From Methylacidimicrobium sp. B4 (GTDB taxonomy: Bacteria > Verrucomicrobiota > Verrucomicrobiia > Methylacidiphilales > Methylacidiphilaceae), in NCBI RefSeq assembly GCF_017310545.1, contig NZ_CP066203.1, forward strand, positions 2,232,001 through 2,296,000: a stretch of DNA of 64,000 bases, written 5' to 3'. A program made the translations under genes and the position numbers. Shown here in pieces: positions 12,095 through 22,538 of the stretch (positions are counted from its first letter, which is position 1; every line of letters begins with the position of its first letter). The notes under the pieces were generated by a model, which made no database searches, had not been told where the DNA came from, and was given only the letters and a program-made list of their open reading frames with translations.

Positions 12095-15000
12095 ATGGTT
12101 ACCGAAAGCATGACGGCTCGAGAAATCCTAGGGTTGGAACGATCGAGCGATTTCAGCGAAGCGTGCATTACGATCGCCTCGCCCGAAACCGTGGAATCGT
12201 GGAGCAAAGGCGAGGTCAAGAACCCCGAAACGATTAACTACCGCACCTTCAAGCCCGAAAAAGGGGGGCTCTTCTGCGAGCGCATCTTCGGCCCGACCAA
12301 GGACTGGGAGTGCGCTTGCGGGAAGTATAAGCGAATCAAGTACAAGGGGGTCGTTTGCGATCGATGTGGCGTCGAGGTGACCCTTTCCCGCGTCCGGCGG
12401 CAGCGGATGGGGCACATCCGGCTCGCCGTGCCCGTCGCGCACATCTGGTTCCTCAAATGCATGCCGAGCCGTCTCGGGCTCATGATGGACATGACCGCCC
12501 GCGACCTCGAGCGGGTGATCTACTACGAGGATTATCTCGTCATCGATCCGGGCCAGACTCCGCTGCGCCCGAAGCAGCTTCTGACCGAGCAGGAGCACCG
12601 GGATGCGGTGGCTCAGTATGGGGAGGCCTCCTTCGTCGCCAAGATGGGAGCCGAGGCCATCCGGGACTGCCTGCAGCAGCTCGACCTGGGCGAGCTCGTG
12701 ACCCAGCTCACGCAGAGCATGGATCAGACCCGGAGCAAGCAGCTCCGGAAGAAGATGGCGAAGCGGCTCAAGCTGGTCCAAGGGTTCCTGAGCGTTGGTA
12801 CGCATCCCGAGTGGATGATCCTGGAAATCCTTCCGGTCATCCCGCCCGACCTCCGACCGCTCGTTCCCTTGGAAGGAGGGCGCTTTGCCACATCCGATCT
12901 CAACGATCTCTACCGGAGGGTGATCAACCGGAACAACCGTCTTCGCACCCTGTTGCAGCTCAAAACGCCGGAGGTGATCATCCGGAACGAGAAGCGGATG
13001 CTCCAGGAGGCCGTCGACGCGCTGCTGGATAACGGCAGGCACGGCAGGGCCGTGACCGGCGTGGGGAACCGGCCTCTCAAGTCGCTTTCGGACATGCTCC
13101 GCGGGAAGACGGGGCGTTTCCGCATGAACCTCTTGGGGAAGCGGGTGGATTACAGCGGCCGGTCGGTGATCGTGGTCGGGCCGGAGCTGAAGCTCAACCA
13201 GTGTGGCTTGCCCAAGAAGATGGCTCTGGTGCTTTTCGAGCCGTTCATGATCCGGAGGCTCCGGGAGCTGGGACATGTCCACACGGTGCGCAGCGCCAAG
13301 AAGATGATCGAAAAGCAGGATCCCCTCGTCTGGGACATTCTCGATCAGGTTACCCAGGGGCACCCGGTGCTCCTGAACCGGGCTCCGACGCTTCACCGTC
13401 TCTCGGTGCAAGCTTTCGAGCCGGTTCTGATCGAAGGGGACGCCATCCGGATCCATCCGCTGGTCTGCACCGCCTACAATGCGGACTTCGACGGCGACCA
13501 GATGGCGGTTCACGTGCCTCTTTCGATCGAGGCGCAGATGGAGGCGCGGCTGCTCATGCTCGCCTCCCAGAACATCTTTTCCCCTTCGAGCGGACGGCCG
13601 ATCATGACGCCCACGCAGGACATCACCCTCGGCTGCTACTACCTCACGCAGGCACCGCACCGCCTTCCGCCGGGATCGCCGCAGCCGAGGCGTCCCATCT
13701 TTTCGGACGCGGACGAGGTGCTCTTCGCCCTGGCCGAGGGGGTGATCAAGACCCATGACCTCATTCTCTTCGCGAATCCGGACTTCGGCCGGAATACGCT
13801 GCTCGGAGACAAGGAGAAGAAGTTTCTCGAAACGACCCCCGGGAGAGTGATCTTTCACCAGATTTGGCCGAAGGACATGGGCTTCTTCAACAAGCCTGCG
13901 GGAAAGAAGCAGCTGGGCGAGCTCATTCTCCGTTGCTATCAGCTCGTGGGCCGGGAAGAGACCGCAGCCTGTCTCGACCGGCTGAAACGGGTAGGTTTCC
14001 AGGAGGCGACGCGGGCGGGGATTTCCATCGGGATGAGCGACATGATCATTCCGGAGGAGAAGGCTCGGGTCGTGGCGAAGGCGCAAGACCGCGTGAGCGT
14101 CGTGGAGCGCCAGTACCGTTCGGGTGCCATCACCGACGGAGAGAGATACAACAAGATCGTCGACATCTGGACCCAGGCCACCGACGAGATCTCCGGCCTG
14201 ATCTTCCGAACGCTGGAAAGCAGCCGGGAGCGCACCGAGTTCAATCCGCTCTTCCTGATGGTTGATTCGGGGGCCCGAGGGAATCGCCAGCAGGTGCGTC
14301 AGCTGGCGGGGATCCGGGGCCTGATGGCGAAGCCGTCCGGAGAAATCATCGAGCGCCCCATTACCTCCAACTTCCGCGAAGGGCTTTCGGTCCTCGAATA
14401 TTTCATTAGCACCCATGGAGCGCGGAAGGGCTTGGCGGATACCGCGCTCAAGACGGCCGACGCAGGCTATATGACCCGAAAGCTCCATGACGTGGCGCAG
14501 GACGTGGTGATCACCGAAGAGGATTGCGGAACGACCAACGGGTTGATCGCCCAGGCGATCTATGAGGGCGACGAGGAGATCGTCAAGCTGAGCGACCGGA
14601 TTTACGGCCGGGTCTCGTGCGAGGACATCACCGATCCGGTCACTCGGAAGAAGCTGGTGGCGAACGGGGATCTCTTCGACGACGCGAAGGCGCGCGCCAT
14701 TGAGCAGCTGGGCGTTGAGAAGGTGCGCATCCGCTCGGCCCTCACCTGCGAAAGCAAGTGGGGAGTTTGTGCCAAGTGCTATGGGCTCAACCTTGCGACC
14801 AACCGGATGGCGAAGCTCGGCGAGTCAGTCGGGGTGATCGCCGCTCAATCGATCGGCGAGCCGGGTACTCAGCTGACGATGCGGACATTCCACATCGGGG
14901 GGACCGCATCACAGATCTTCAAGCAGCCGCAGATCCGAGCCAAGAATGACGGGATTGTCCAATACGTGGACCTGCGCGTGGTCCGGTCGCTGGACGGCAA

Positions 15001-16279
15001 CTTTGTCGTCCTGAACAAATCCGGATTCCTTTCCGTCGTCGATCCGTCCGGCCGCGAGCTCGAGCGCCATACGATCGTCATGGGCAGCCTCGTCTCGGTG
15101 GCGGACGGGGGCGAGGTGAAGAAGGGGCAGGTATTCGTTCAGTGGGATCCGTACAACGTGCCGGTGCTGACGGAGAAGGCGGGTGTAGTGGAGTTCCACG
15201 ACATCATTGAGGGAGTCACGGTCAAGAAGGAGCTCGACGAGGCGACCAAGCAGATTGGAACGGTCGTGATCGAGCATAAGCACGATCTCCACCCGCAAAT
15301 CGTGATTCGGGATCCAAAGAGCGGAGAGGTGCTCGCCTTCTACGGCATCCCGGCCGGAGCCCGAATCGAGGTCAAGCCGAAAGAGGAGGTCGCTGCCGGG
15401 CAGCGAATCGCTCGGACGCCGCGGAAGCTCGTCAAGACCAAGGACATCACCGGGGGCCTGCCGCGCGTGGCCGAGCTCTTCGAGGCGCGGCGCCCGAAAG
15501 ATTCGGCGGAAATCGCCCGGATCGATGGAGTCATCGAGGACGGGGGCATCGTCCGCGGCAAGCGTCGCCTCCTGATTCAGGATCCGCAATCGGGGCAGGA
15601 AGAGGAGCATCTGATCCCGCTCTCCAAGCACCTGATCGTCTTCAAGGGCGACGTCGTCCGCAAAGGCCAGCAGCTCACCGAGGGCCCGATCGTCCCGCAG
15701 GAGATCCTGGAGGTCGGCGGGGTGCAGGAGCTTCAGGAATATCTGCTCAACGAAGTGCAGGAGGTCTATCGTCTCCAGGGAGTCGAGATCAACGACAAGC
15801 ATGTCGAGATCATCATCCGGCAGATGTTGCGCAAGGTGAAGATCCTCGATGCGGGGGATACCGCGTTCCTTTGGGGAGAGCAGATCGACCGGCTGGAGTT
15901 CGAGCGAGCGAACCGCGAAGTAGAGGCCAAAGGAGGCAAGCCCGCCGAGGGGGTCCCCGTACTGCTCGGCATCACCAAGGCCTCGGTGGAGACCGAGAGC
16001 TTTATCGCCGCGGCGAGCTTCCAGGATACCACGCGGGTCCTCACCGAGGCCGCGACGCTCGGGAAGGTCGACAAGCTCCGAGGCTTCAAGGAAAACATCA
16101 TCATGGGCCACTTGATCCCGGCGGGTACGGGATTCCGCACCTATCGCCATCTCCGGCTGGTGGAGCACGGCGAGCCGCCCGCGCAGCAACCCTTGGGCGA
16201 GGAGGAGGCTCCTTCCGGGAAGCCGCAGTGGAGCCAGCTGCTCCAAAGGGCCTCTGCCGGTAGCTCGAGCAGCGAGTAG
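12095..16279 (+). CDS. rpoC: DNA-directed RNA polymerase subunit beta'
   Basis: Catalytic beta' subunit, 1394 residues from the ATG at 12095. I preferred that start to the upstream in-frame ATG at 12038 because GGGAGGGA precedes it and conservation begins soon after. The N-terminal zinc ribbon ([19 protein letters not shown]) begins near residue 73. The active-site loop NADFDGDQM, with the Mg-binding Asp triad, is at about residue 462. The second zinc site ([11 protein letters not shown]) is near residue 885 and is followed by [16 protein letters not shown]. It ends the rplK-rpoC block and converges with folD. Confidence 0.98.
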   Translation: MVTESMTAREILGLERSSDFSEACITIASPETVESWSKGEVKNPETINYRTFKPEKGGLFCERIFGPTKDWECACGKYKRIKYKGVVCDRCGVEVTLSRVRRQRMGHIRLAVPVAHIWFLKCMPSRLGLMMDMTARDLERVIYYEDYLVIDPGQTPLRPKQLLTEQEHRDAVAQYGEASFVAKMGAEAIRDCLQQLDLGELVTQLTQSMDQTRSKQLRKKMAKRLKLVQGFLSVGTHPEWMILEILPVIPPDLRPLVPLEGGRFATSDLNDLYRRVINRNNRLRTLLQLKTPEVIIRNEKRMLQEAVDALLDNGRHGRAVTGVGNRPLKSLSDMLRGKTGRFRMNLLGKRVDYSGRSVIVVGPELKLNQCGLPKKMALVLFEPFMIRRLRELGHVHTVRSAKKMIEKQDPLVWDILDQVTQGHPVLLNRAPTLHRLSVQAFEPVLIEGDAIRIHPLVCTAYNADFDGDQMAVHVPLSIEAQMEARLLMLASQNIFSPSSGRPIMTPTQDITLGCYYLTQAPHRLPPGSPQPRRPIFSDADEVLFALAEGVIKTHDLILFANPDFGRNTLLGDKEKKFLETTPGRVIFHQIWPKDMGFFNKPAGKKQLGELILRCYQLVGREETAACLDRLKRVGFQEATRAGISIGMSDMIIPEEKARVVAKAQDRVSVVERQYRSGAITDGERYNKIVDIWTQATDEISGLIFRTLESSRERTEFNPLFLMVDSGARGNRQQVRQLAGIRGLMAKPSGEIIERPITSNFREGLSVLEYFISTHGARKGLADTALKTADAGYMTRKLHDVAQDVVITEEDCGTTNGLIAQAIYEGDEEIVKLSDRIYGRVSCEDITDPVTRKKLVANGDLFDDAKARAIEQLGVEKVRIRSALTCESKWGVCAKCYGLNLATNRMAKLGESVGVIAAQSIGEPGTQLTMRTFHIGGTASQIFKQPQIRAKNDGIVQYVDLRVVRSLDGNFVVLNKSGFLSVVDPSGRELERHTIVMGSLVSVADGGEVKKGQVFVQWDPYNVPVLTEKAGVVEFHDIIEGVTVKKELDEATKQIGTVVIEHKHDLHPQIVIRDPKSGEVLAFYGIPAGARIEVKPKEEVAAGQRIARTPRKLVKTKDITGGLPRVAELFEARRPKDSAEIARIDGVIEDGGIVRGKRRLLIQDPQSGQEEEHLIPLSKHLIVFKGDVVRKGQQLTEGPIVPQEILEVGGVQELQEYLLNEVQEVYRLQGVEINDKHVEIIIRQMLRKVKILDAGDTAFLWGEQIDRLEFERANREVEAKGGKPAEGVPVLLGITKASVETESFIAAASFQDTTRVLTEAATLGKVDKLRGFKENIIMGHLIPAGTGFRTYRHLRLVEHGEPPAQQPLGEEEAPSGKPQWSQLLQRASAGSSSSE

Positions 16280-16299
16280 CCGATGGCTGGCCTTGCGTC

Positions 16300-16320
16300 G
16301 GCGCCGGGAAGACCGGCGTC
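16300..16320. terminator. Possible bidirectional terminator hairpin between rpoC and folD
   Basis: GGCGCCGG pairs with CCGGCGTC around a five-base loop (eight pairs including one G-T) in the 74-base convergent gap. No T-tract follows on either strand, so intrinsic termination is doubtful; it may only protect 3' ends. Confidence 0.3.
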
Positions 16321-16353
16321 AGCGGAGGAAAGGGAAGGGTCGTCTTCGCGGGC

Positions 16354-17241
16354 TCAGGCGGCGAGCCGCTCTGCGGCCTCCACCGTATTTGCCAGGAGCA
16401 TGGCGATGGTCATGGGGCCGACTCCTCCCGGATTCGGGGTGAGCCAGGCGGCGGTCCGAAGCGCTTCGGAGAAGTGAACGTCACCGACGATCCGGCTTCC
16501 TCCCGGAAGAGAGGGATCCGGCAGACGGGAGACGCCCACATCGACGACGACCGCTCCCGGCTTGATCATCGGGCCGCGAACGAATTCGGCCTTCCCGAGT
16601 GCGGCGATCAGAAAGTCGGCTCGCCGGCAATGTTCCGGAATGTGCCGGCTCTGCGAGTGGAGAACCGTGACCGTCGCATCGCCTTGCGCTCCCTTGCCCA
16701 GCAGCAGAGCCGCAAGAGGCTTTCCCACGATGTTGCTCCTTCCCAGGATCACGACTTCTGCTCCGGCCGTTACGAGGCCATAGTGCCGGAAGATCGCGCA
16801 GATTCCCGCCGGGGTGCACGGAGGGAAGCCGGAAGGGTCGCCCAAGAGCAACTTGCCGGCATTGACGGGATGAAAGCCGTCGATGTCCTTCGAAGGATCG
16901 ATCGCTTGGCAGACGACCTCCGCCCGAATCTGTCGGGGAAGGGGCATCTGCACCAAGACGCCGTGGGTCCCGGGGTCGCGGTTCTTCTCCTCGAGCCGAC
17001 CGAGGAGCTCCTGCTCTGCGGCCGCGGCCGGCAGGACCACCACTTCGGAACGGATGCCCACCTCCCTCGCCCGTTTCTCCTTCATGCGAACGTAGAGCTC
17101 CGAGGCGGGATCCTCGCCGACCCGAAAGAACGCGACGGAGGGTTCGACCCCCTGCTGCCGCAGCTTCTCGACTCGAGCCCTGGTCCGCTCATGGACAGCG
17201 GCGGCCACCACCCGACCGTCGAGCAATTTGGCCTGATGCAT
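16354..17241 (-). CDS. folD: Bifunctional methylenetetrahydrofolate dehydrogenase/methenyltetrahydrofolate cyclohydrolase
   Basis: Interconverts 5,10-methylene-, 5,10-methenyl- and 10-formyl-THF, supplying purN and other one-carbon users. It has 295 residues from the ATG at 17241 (MHQAKLLDGR). Signatures are VRMKEKRAREVGI with the catalytic Lys, VLVQMPLPRQI, the Rossmann GRSNIVGKPLA, and C-terminal TPNPGGVGPMTIAM. The upstream open frame lacks homology. It lies 11 bases downstream of the NAD-dependent epimerase on the same strand, forming a two-gene operon. Confidence 0.95.
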   Translation of the reverse strand: MHQAKLLDGRVVAAAVHERTRARVEKLRQQGVEPSVAFFRVGEDPASELYVRMKEKRAREVGIRSEVVVLPAAAAEQELLGRLEEKNRDPGTHGVLVQMPLPRQIRAEVVCQAIDPSKDIDGFHPVNAGKLLLGDPSGFPPCTPAGICAIFRHYGLVTAGAEVVILGRSNIVGKPLAALLLGKGAQGDATVTVLHSQSRHIPEHCRRADFLIAALGKAEFVRGPMIKPGAVVVDVGVSRLPDPSLPGGSRIVGDVHFSEALRTAAWLTPNPGGVGPMTIAMLLANTVEAAERLAA

Positions 17242-17252
17242 CACTTTTCTCC

Positions 17253-18134
17253 TCAGGATACCGCTGGCGGCACCTGCTCCGGCAAGAGGGAAAGAAGACC
17301 CTCTCGAAATGACGGATAGAATGGCCTCCAGCCCAAGGCACGGGCCTTGGCGTTGGAGATCCGCTTGTGCGTCCGCTTCCTCTTTCGCTCCGGGAGGCCG
17401 GATTCTCCCCCTTGTGGCGGGAGGGGCATGTCGAACCGTTGCGCCAGCCAACCGTAAAATCGACTTTCCCTTACTGGCTCGTCATCCACGATGTTGACCG
17501 TTTCCCGACGGAGGCCCAGGGCGAGGGAGTGGAGGATCGCGGAGACCACATCCTCTCGATGGATCTGGTTGATCCATCGGTCCAGGATCGAGATCGTCGC
17601 CTCGCCGCGCAAGAACCGGTCGAGGAGATGGGTCCGACCCGGGCCGTAGATCCCCGCGATCCGGAGGACGACCCCACCCGCGTCGAGCGCCATCCGCTCG
17701 GCTTCGCGAAGGATGCGGCCGGTTTCCGAATCGGGTTGCGCAAGCGAGTCCTCGTCGACGGCCTCGCCCGTCCACTGGCCGTATACCGAGGTCGAGGAGA
17801 GAAAAAGGAGCGGCAGCCCCGGAAAGCGACGAAGCGCATGGGAGAGCCCGGTAATGAAGACATTTTCGTACTCCTTGGTTCCGCCGCGAGAAGAAGAGGG
17901 GCCGTAGATCAGGAAGTCGGGACGAGCCGTCAGGCTTTCCCAGGCCTCGCGGGAGCCGATGTCCCCGGCCAGTGCCGGAATACCCAGATCGGCGAGCCGG
18001 GCTCGGCTCGCTTCGCTTCGGACCCAGGCCCGAAATTCGATCTGCCGATCCTGGAGGCCCTGGGCGACCCGGGTGCCGACATAGCCGCAGCCGACCAAGA
18101 GGATTCGTGCCGGCAAGCCCGCGGCGTGCTCCAT
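17253..18134 (-). CDS. NAD(P)-dependent epimerase/dehydratase-like protein (YeeZ type)
   Basis: Extended short-chain dehydrogenase-like protein of 293 residues with an N-terminal Rossmann motif (ILLVGCGYVGTRVAQGL). The VYGQW segment (LSSTSVYGQW) corresponds to the YxxxK region but lacks the usual Lys, as in YeeZ-like atypical SDRs. A conserved RIAGIYGPGR follows. The substrate is unknown. The ATG at 18134 has AAAGGAA upstream; an open frame continues beyond it without homology. It is transcribed with folD. Confidence 0.8.
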   Translation of the reverse strand: MEHAAGLPARILLVGCGYVGTRVAQGLQDRQIEFRAWVRSEASRARLADLGIPALAGDIGSREAWESLTARPDFLIYGPSSSRGGTKEYENVFITGLSHALRRFPGLPLLFLSSTSVYGQWTGEAVDEDSLAQPDSETGRILREAERMALDAGGVVLRIAGIYGPGRTHLLDRFLRGEATISILDRWINQIHREDVVSAILHSLALGLRRETVNIVDDEPVRESRFYGWLAQRFDMPLPPQGGESGLPERKRKRTHKRISNAKARALGWRPFYPSFREGLLSLLPEQVPPAVS

Positions 18135-18375
18135 GGAGCCAATCTGCGTTCCTTTCGCCAGGAAGCCAAGGCGCTTTTTTCTCCGCCTGCCCTTGGATCG
18201 GGAAGGTCGACCCGCGCTCACCCTCGCCGAGGGGAACGCGCACAAGGAAAAAGCCGTTGCGGGACGGCGGGCGAGCCTCCATATAAGTAGCCATGCGACC
18301 GGTCTTGCCCTCAGGCGTATTTTTCCCGTGGAAGGGGGTTCTGCCGAAGGGGCGCTTACGCCAAGGAAGTCACGC

Positions 18376-19185
18376 ATGAGGGCAAGGGGCGGGGACTTGC
18401 GGGCGGGGCGACCACATCCGCGATGGGTGATCAAGCTGGGCACGGGGACCTTGAGCACTCCCGAGGGCGAGCTCGATTTGCCGCAGATTCGTCGCCTGGT
18501 CGAGCAGGTCTCCGCGCTCAAGGGAGAGGGTTGGGAGATCGTTCTGGTCAGCTCCGGGGCCATCGGAAGCGGCATGGGTCTCTTGGGATATCAGAGGCGG
18601 CCTGCGGCGATCGAGGAGTTGCAAGCCTGCGCGGCGGTCGGGCAGCCCCAGCTCATGCGCCTGTATGAGGAGCTTTTCGCGGAATGCGGCTATCATGTCG
18701 CGCAGCTCTTGCTGACCTACCTCGATCTCGACAGCCGTACCCTCTACGAGAATGCCCGCAAGACGATGGAGCATCTCCTCTCCCGGAAAATCTTCATTCC
18801 CGTCATCAATGAAAATGACGTAGTTTCCTACGAGGAGATCAAGTTCGGGGACAACGACCGGCTCTCCGCGCACGTCGCCTCGATGGTGGAGGCGGATAAG
18901 CTGATCATTCTCTCGAACGTCCCCGGATTGCGGGAACGAGACGATGGGGGGGGGAGGATCATCCCGCTGGTGGAGGAGATCACAGAAGAGATCGAGGCGA
19001 TGGCGGGGAAGACCAGGAGCGAGCGCTCCGTGGGCGGAATGGTGACCAAGATCGAGGCGGCTCGGATCGTGGGGAGCGCGGGCATCCCCATGCAGATCGC
19101 CGACGGCCGGGAGAAGGGGGTTCTCCGGAAGATCGCCGACGGCGAGCGGGTGGGGACGCTCTTTCTCGCGAGCGGGCAACGATGA
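18376..19185 (+). CDS. proB: Glutamate 5-kinase (short form without PUA domain)
   Basis: First enzyme of proline synthesis, phosphorylating L-glutamate. It has 269 residues from the ATG at 18376, preceded by AAGGAAG. The amino acid kinase fold shows VIKLGTGTL, VSSGAIGSG, INENDVVS, FGDNDRLSAHVA and GGMVTKIEAA. The protein stops after the kinase domain; the C-terminal PUA domain found in E. coli ProB is absent, as in several other bacteria. It overlaps proA by four bases (ATGA), so the two are translationally coupled. Confidence 0.94.
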   Translation: MRARGGDLRAGRPHPRWVIKLGTGTLSTPEGELDLPQIRRLVEQVSALKGEGWEIVLVSSGAIGSGMGLLGYQRRPAAIEELQACAAVGQPQLMRLYEELFAECGYHVAQLLLTYLDLDSRTLYENARKTMEHLLSRKIFIPVINENDVVSYEEIKFGDNDRLSAHVASMVEADKLIILSNVPGLRERDDGGGRIIPLVEEITEEIEAMAGKTRSERSVGGMVTKIEAARIVGSAGIPMQIADGREKGVLRKIADGERVGTLFLASGQR

Positions 19186-20444
19186 TTTCCTTGGAAGAGC
19201 AGATCGAGGCCATTTGCCGAGAGGCCAAGGCGGCTTCCCGGGGGCTTGCTCGGGTCTACGCCGAGAGGATCGACGCGGCGCTCGAGGCGATCGGTGCGGT
19301 CCTGGAAGAATCGCAGGCGCGAATCGAAGCCGCCAACCGGCTCGATGTCGAGCTCGGCCGCAAGCAGGGGCTGGCGGCGGCCCTGCTCGATCGCCTGACC
19401 CTTTCACCGAAGGCGTTCTCCTCCATGTTGCGCGGAATCGAGGAGGTCCGGAGGCTGCCCAGCCCTCTGGGACGGATTCTCGAGGAGCGGGCCCGCCCAA
19501 ACGGGCTCCTGATTCGGAAAGTGCGCGTTCCCATCGGGGTCATCGGCGTGATCTACGAAAGCCGTCCCAACGTGACCGTCGATGTAGCGGCTCTCTGCTT
19601 GAAGGCGGGTAATGCGGTGGTCCTCCGCGGCGGCAGCGAGGCCTTCCATTCCAATACGGCCCTTGCGCATGCCTTGCGCGAGGGACTCGATCGGGTGGGG
19701 CTTCCTCCGGCGGCGGTCCATCTCCTTCCCACAGTCGACCGGGCCTCCATTCCCATCCTCTGCCGGCAGCGCCGGTATCTCGATCTTCTGATTCCCCGCG
19801 GGGGATACGGCCTCATCGAGGCGGTCGTAACGCACGCTCAAGTTCCCGTCATCAAGCATTTTCAAGGCATCTGCCATGTTTTCGTCGAAGCGCGGGCCGA
19901 CATGGAGATGGCGCGAAAGATCGTGGTGAACGCAAAATGCCAGCGACCCGCAGTCTGTAACGCGATGGAAACCTTGCTGGTCGACCGGAAGATTGCGCCC
20001 GCGTTTCTTCCCGGGATGGTGCGGGAGTTGCGCGAACGCGGGGTCGAGATCCGCGGCGACGAGGAGACCCGCTTCCTCGGCGGTCCTGAGGTGGTTCCGG
20101 CGACTGCGGAGGATTGGGCGACCGAGTACCTCGACTTGATTCTCTCCGTGCGGGTCGTCGACGGCTTGCCCGAAGCCCTGGCCCACATCGGACAGTTCGG
20201 TTCAAGCCATTCGGACGCCATCGTCACCGAAGATCGGGAGACCGCGGAGGAGTTTCTCCGCTCAGTCGATTCGGCGGTCGTCTACTGGAACAGCTCCACT
20301 CGCTTCACCGACGGCGGGGAGTTCGGCCTGGGAGCCGAGGTCGGGATCAGCACCGACAAGATCCATGCGCGCGGCCCGATGGGGGTCGACGAGCTCACTT
20401 CGTACAAGTACGTCGTGGTCGGCTCCGGCCAGATCCGGGAGTAG
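19182..20444 (+). CDS. proA: Gamma-glutamyl phosphate reductase
   Basis: Second proline-pathway enzyme, reducing glutamyl 5-phosphate to the semialdehyde with NADPH. It has 420 residues and an aldehyde-dehydrogenase fold. VPIGVIGVIYESRPNVTVD, LKAGNAVVLRGGSEA, and the catalytic-Cys region IKHFQGICHVFVE are present, with the C-terminal GPMGVDELTSYKY. It overlaps proB and ends one base before the convergent SUKH-like gene. Confidence 0.96.
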   Translation: MISLEEQIEAICREAKAASRGLARVYAERIDAALEAIGAVLEESQARIEAANRLDVELGRKQGLAAALLDRLTLSPKAFSSMLRGIEEVRRLPSPLGRILEERARPNGLLIRKVRVPIGVIGVIYESRPNVTVDVAALCLKAGNAVVLRGGSEAFHSNTALAHALREGLDRVGLPPAAVHLLPTVDRASIPILCRQRRYLDLLIPRGGYGLIEAVVTHAQVPVIKHFQGICHVFVEARADMEMARKIVVNAKCQRPAVCNAMETLLVDRKIAPAFLPGMVRELRERGVEIRGDEETRFLGGPEVVPATAEDWATEYLDLILSVRVVDGLPEALAHIGQFGSSHSDAIVTEDRETAEEFLRSVDSAVVYWNSSTRFTDGGEFGLGAEVGISTDKIHARGPMGVDELTSYKYVVVGSGQIRE

Positions 20445-20445
20445 C

Positions 20446-21072
20446 CTATCCTTGCCCCGTGGGAGGATCTCGCCTCTCCCGCTTCGACTCCCCCTCGGAG
20501 CTCGATCCTTCCGGGAACGGCGGCTCGGAAGTCGCGTCATCCTCTTCCACAAATCCTTCTTCCTCATCCGGATCGGAAAAGTCATCTCCCCGGGTCTCCT
20601 GGATTTCCTCGTCTTCGTCGAAGAGGCCCAGGGCTTCATGCTTGAGCACGTTGACCATCAAGTCGTTGAAGCTCGAGAACTCCGCAGCCGGCTCGAGGGT
20701 GTCGGCATGGAGGGCGAAATACTTTCGTTCCGGAAACGAGTAGGCGTAGCGGAAGAGGTCGGAATGGCCGAGCAAGAGATACTCCGGCCTCGTCTGGAAG
20801 CCCTGTACAGCCAGATTCTCCGCGATCAGGCCCGGGAGGAACTGATCCTCCTCTTCCTCCTGGTCCATCGCGTAGAAGACGACCCCGTTGTGGGCGAGGC
20901 CGTCGGCGAGCAGCAGGAGATCGAGATAGTCGGGCGGAATCGCGATTCCGTACCTCTCCTGCACCTCTCCCGCGTAGGCCTCCACCCGCGCCGGTGGACG
21001 ACCGACGAAGGGTTGAAAGCCTGCCGCCTGCTCTTCTTCGTTCACCAGCGCTACATACGTTTTGTAATTCAT
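20446..21072 (-). CDS. SUKH/Smi1-Knr4-like protein (YrhA type), candidate immunity protein
   Basis: A 208-residue protein. The N-terminal 150 residues resemble the SUKH (Smi1/Knr4) superfamily: EVQERYGIAIPPDYLDLLLLADGL, then aromatic and strand-rich segments ending FSSFNDLMVNVLKHEALG. The last 60 residues are a very acidic, low-complexity tail (DEDEEIQETRGDDFSDPDEEEG). SUKH proteins are well known as immunity factors for nuclease toxins. The gene lies 129 bases downstream of an HNH-like nuclease gene on the same strand, which fits a toxin/immunity pair. Family assignment is from motif pattern only. Confidence 0.6.
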   Translation of the reverse strand: MNYKTYVALVNEEEQAAGFQPFVGRPPARVEAYAGEVQERYGIAIPPDYLDLLLLADGLAHNGVVFYAMDQEEEEDQFLPGLIAENLAVQGFQTRPEYLLLGHSDLFRYAYSFPERKYFALHADTLEPAAEFSSFNDLMVNVLKHEALGLFDEDEEIQETRGDDFSDPDEEEGFVEEDDATSEPPFPEGSSSEGESKRERRDPPTGQG

Positions 21073-21201
21073 GGGAAAATCGAGAAAGTCAGCCTCAAGC
21101 TCAAGTCGTCTCCGAAGAGGGAGGGCGTGGGCTCATGCGGGCCGATGGCTTGTTCCAGTGCCTCTTGGGCCGAGGTGGGGAAGATAGGAGGAATCCGCCG
21201 C

Positions 21202-22326
21202 TTAGCGATGGAGGGATGGGCCGCTTTGGCTTGGGTAAGATCGACCGATCGCAGAGTGTGGGGTTGACGGCTCGTCGGGAAGCTTGCCTTGCTCGGGAAG
21301 AATTGGCAATCGAAATCGAGGGGTGTGATCGTGAGGAAGGACTTCTCCATCGACTCGGGCCCCGGCCGGTAGAAACTGGCGGGCGAGCCCCGCCCCCTCC
21401 GCAGCCGCCTCCTTCCGGGCTTTCTGCTCTTGCTCCGGTTGCCGATTTTCCGGACGGTAATAGATGTCCTGGTAGCTTCGGACCGCCGCGCGACATTCTT
21501 CGGGAACTTCGTAGGGCAGCTTGCCTGCCGCACGGCAGAACGTGACCAGGCGCCTCTGCCAGCTTGGCGGCAGCTCCGCCTTGGGATCGAGGCTCCTCAG
21601 CTCCCGCCGGACTTCGTCCACGTCCGCGAAGGCCTTGCGGGTCGGAGGGTAAAACGGGAAGAGCGGCCGGGGAATGTACGCATCGGTCACCGAGCCCGGA
21701 GGAAGGTGAAGCTGCGGATGAAGCATGGCGGCGTGGAGAAAGTGGTGGGCATTCTCCCGGTTGTTCCCGCTGGTGAAGGTCGAGATCACCACAAGGTTGC
21801 TCGGGTCGTTCGGACTCTCGCCGTCAGCCCGGAGAGCGCTCTTTTGGACGACATGGTGACAGTTCCACATGTCCGGCCGCCGCTCGGATGCTTGCGTGAT
21901 CCTTCGCACGCCCTGCGGAAGGACCGCCCGAACCCCAAAGAGCGTGGCTCGATCGCGCAAGACGCCATCGCGATCGACCGTCTCCTCCCACTTTCTCTTG
22001 GGAACCTGCCCCCGCTCCATCATTGCCACTCCCTCCTTGCCGACGGCGAGCAGCGCGAGCGCGCGCGCGGTGGGGTCTCGGGCGAGAGCCGCGAGGAATT
22101 GTGGGCGGGTCCGATTGTATTCCCGGACGATCTTCCGGTAGGTCTTCCCCTCATGGTCGAGGGTCCGCACGCGCACCCGCTCGAGCGCGATTCCGGGGGC
22201 GGCGGGTGGGGTTTCAAGGATCCGCTCGACCGTTCCGGCTCGCTCGAGCCCCTGCACCATTGCCGCGACCTTGGCTTGCATGACGGGGGACGGTTCGATG
22301 GGCTGGCGACGCTTCGATTTGCTCAT
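21202..22326 (-). CDS. HNH-like nuclease-domain protein, candidate toxin
   Basis: A 374-residue protein from the ATG at 22326 (MSKSKRRQPIEPSP); the frame stays open upstream without obvious coding character. Residues 155-200 carry an HNH/His-Me finger-like pattern: NCHHVVQKSAL, then NDPSNLVVI and NRENAHHFLHA. This gives the His-His, Asn and His residues of such nucleases. The N-terminus is basic and helical, and the C-terminal 150 residues are Pro/charge-rich and unassigned. No signal peptide, Rhs or LXG-type delivery domain is visible. The SUKH-like gene follows directly, suggesting its cognate inhibitor. Confidence 0.6.
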   Translation of the reverse strand: MSKSKRRQPIEPSPVMQAKVAAMVQGLERAGTVERILETPPAAPGIALERVRVRTLDHEGKTYRKIVREYNRTRPQFLAALARDPTARALALLAVGKEGVAMMERGQVPKRKWEETVDRDGVLRDRATLFGVRAVLPQGVRRITQASERRPDMWNCHHVVQKSALRADGESPNDPSNLVVISTFTSGNNRENAHHFLHAAMLHPQLHLPPGSVTDAYIPRPLFPFYPPTRKAFADVDEVRRELRSLDPKAELPPSWQRRLVTFCRAAGKLPYEVPEECRAAVRSYQDIYYRPENRQPEQEQKARKEAAAEGAGLARQFLPAGARVDGEVLPHDHTPRFRLPILPEQGKLPDEPSTPHSAIGRSYPSQSGPSLHR

Positions 22327-22538
22327 GGCTTGGTTCGTTGGTGTTCCGCTCTCCTTGTTAGGCGATCGGGTCGTTGCGCGCACCCCGTCGCAGCTTCCCC
22401 GATCTTTGGGCTCGACTTCCCGTCCGGAAGCCCGTTCATGGTTCCGGTCGGGAGAGAGGGCCACCCGAGGTCGCGCAAGGGAGAGGGGAGGATGGGTCCG
22501 GCAAGAAGGAACAGAGGCGTCCAAGAGAGGAGGAGAGA

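Noticed and set aside
16300-16320. A firm intrinsic terminator after rpoC
   Set aside because: The hairpin is good but there is no T-tract on either strand, so it is listed only with low confidence.
18376-19185. proB as a truncated gene because the PUA domain is missing
   Set aside because: Short ProB proteins without PUA are a normal variant, all kinase motifs are intact, and the stop is coupled to proA by ATGA.
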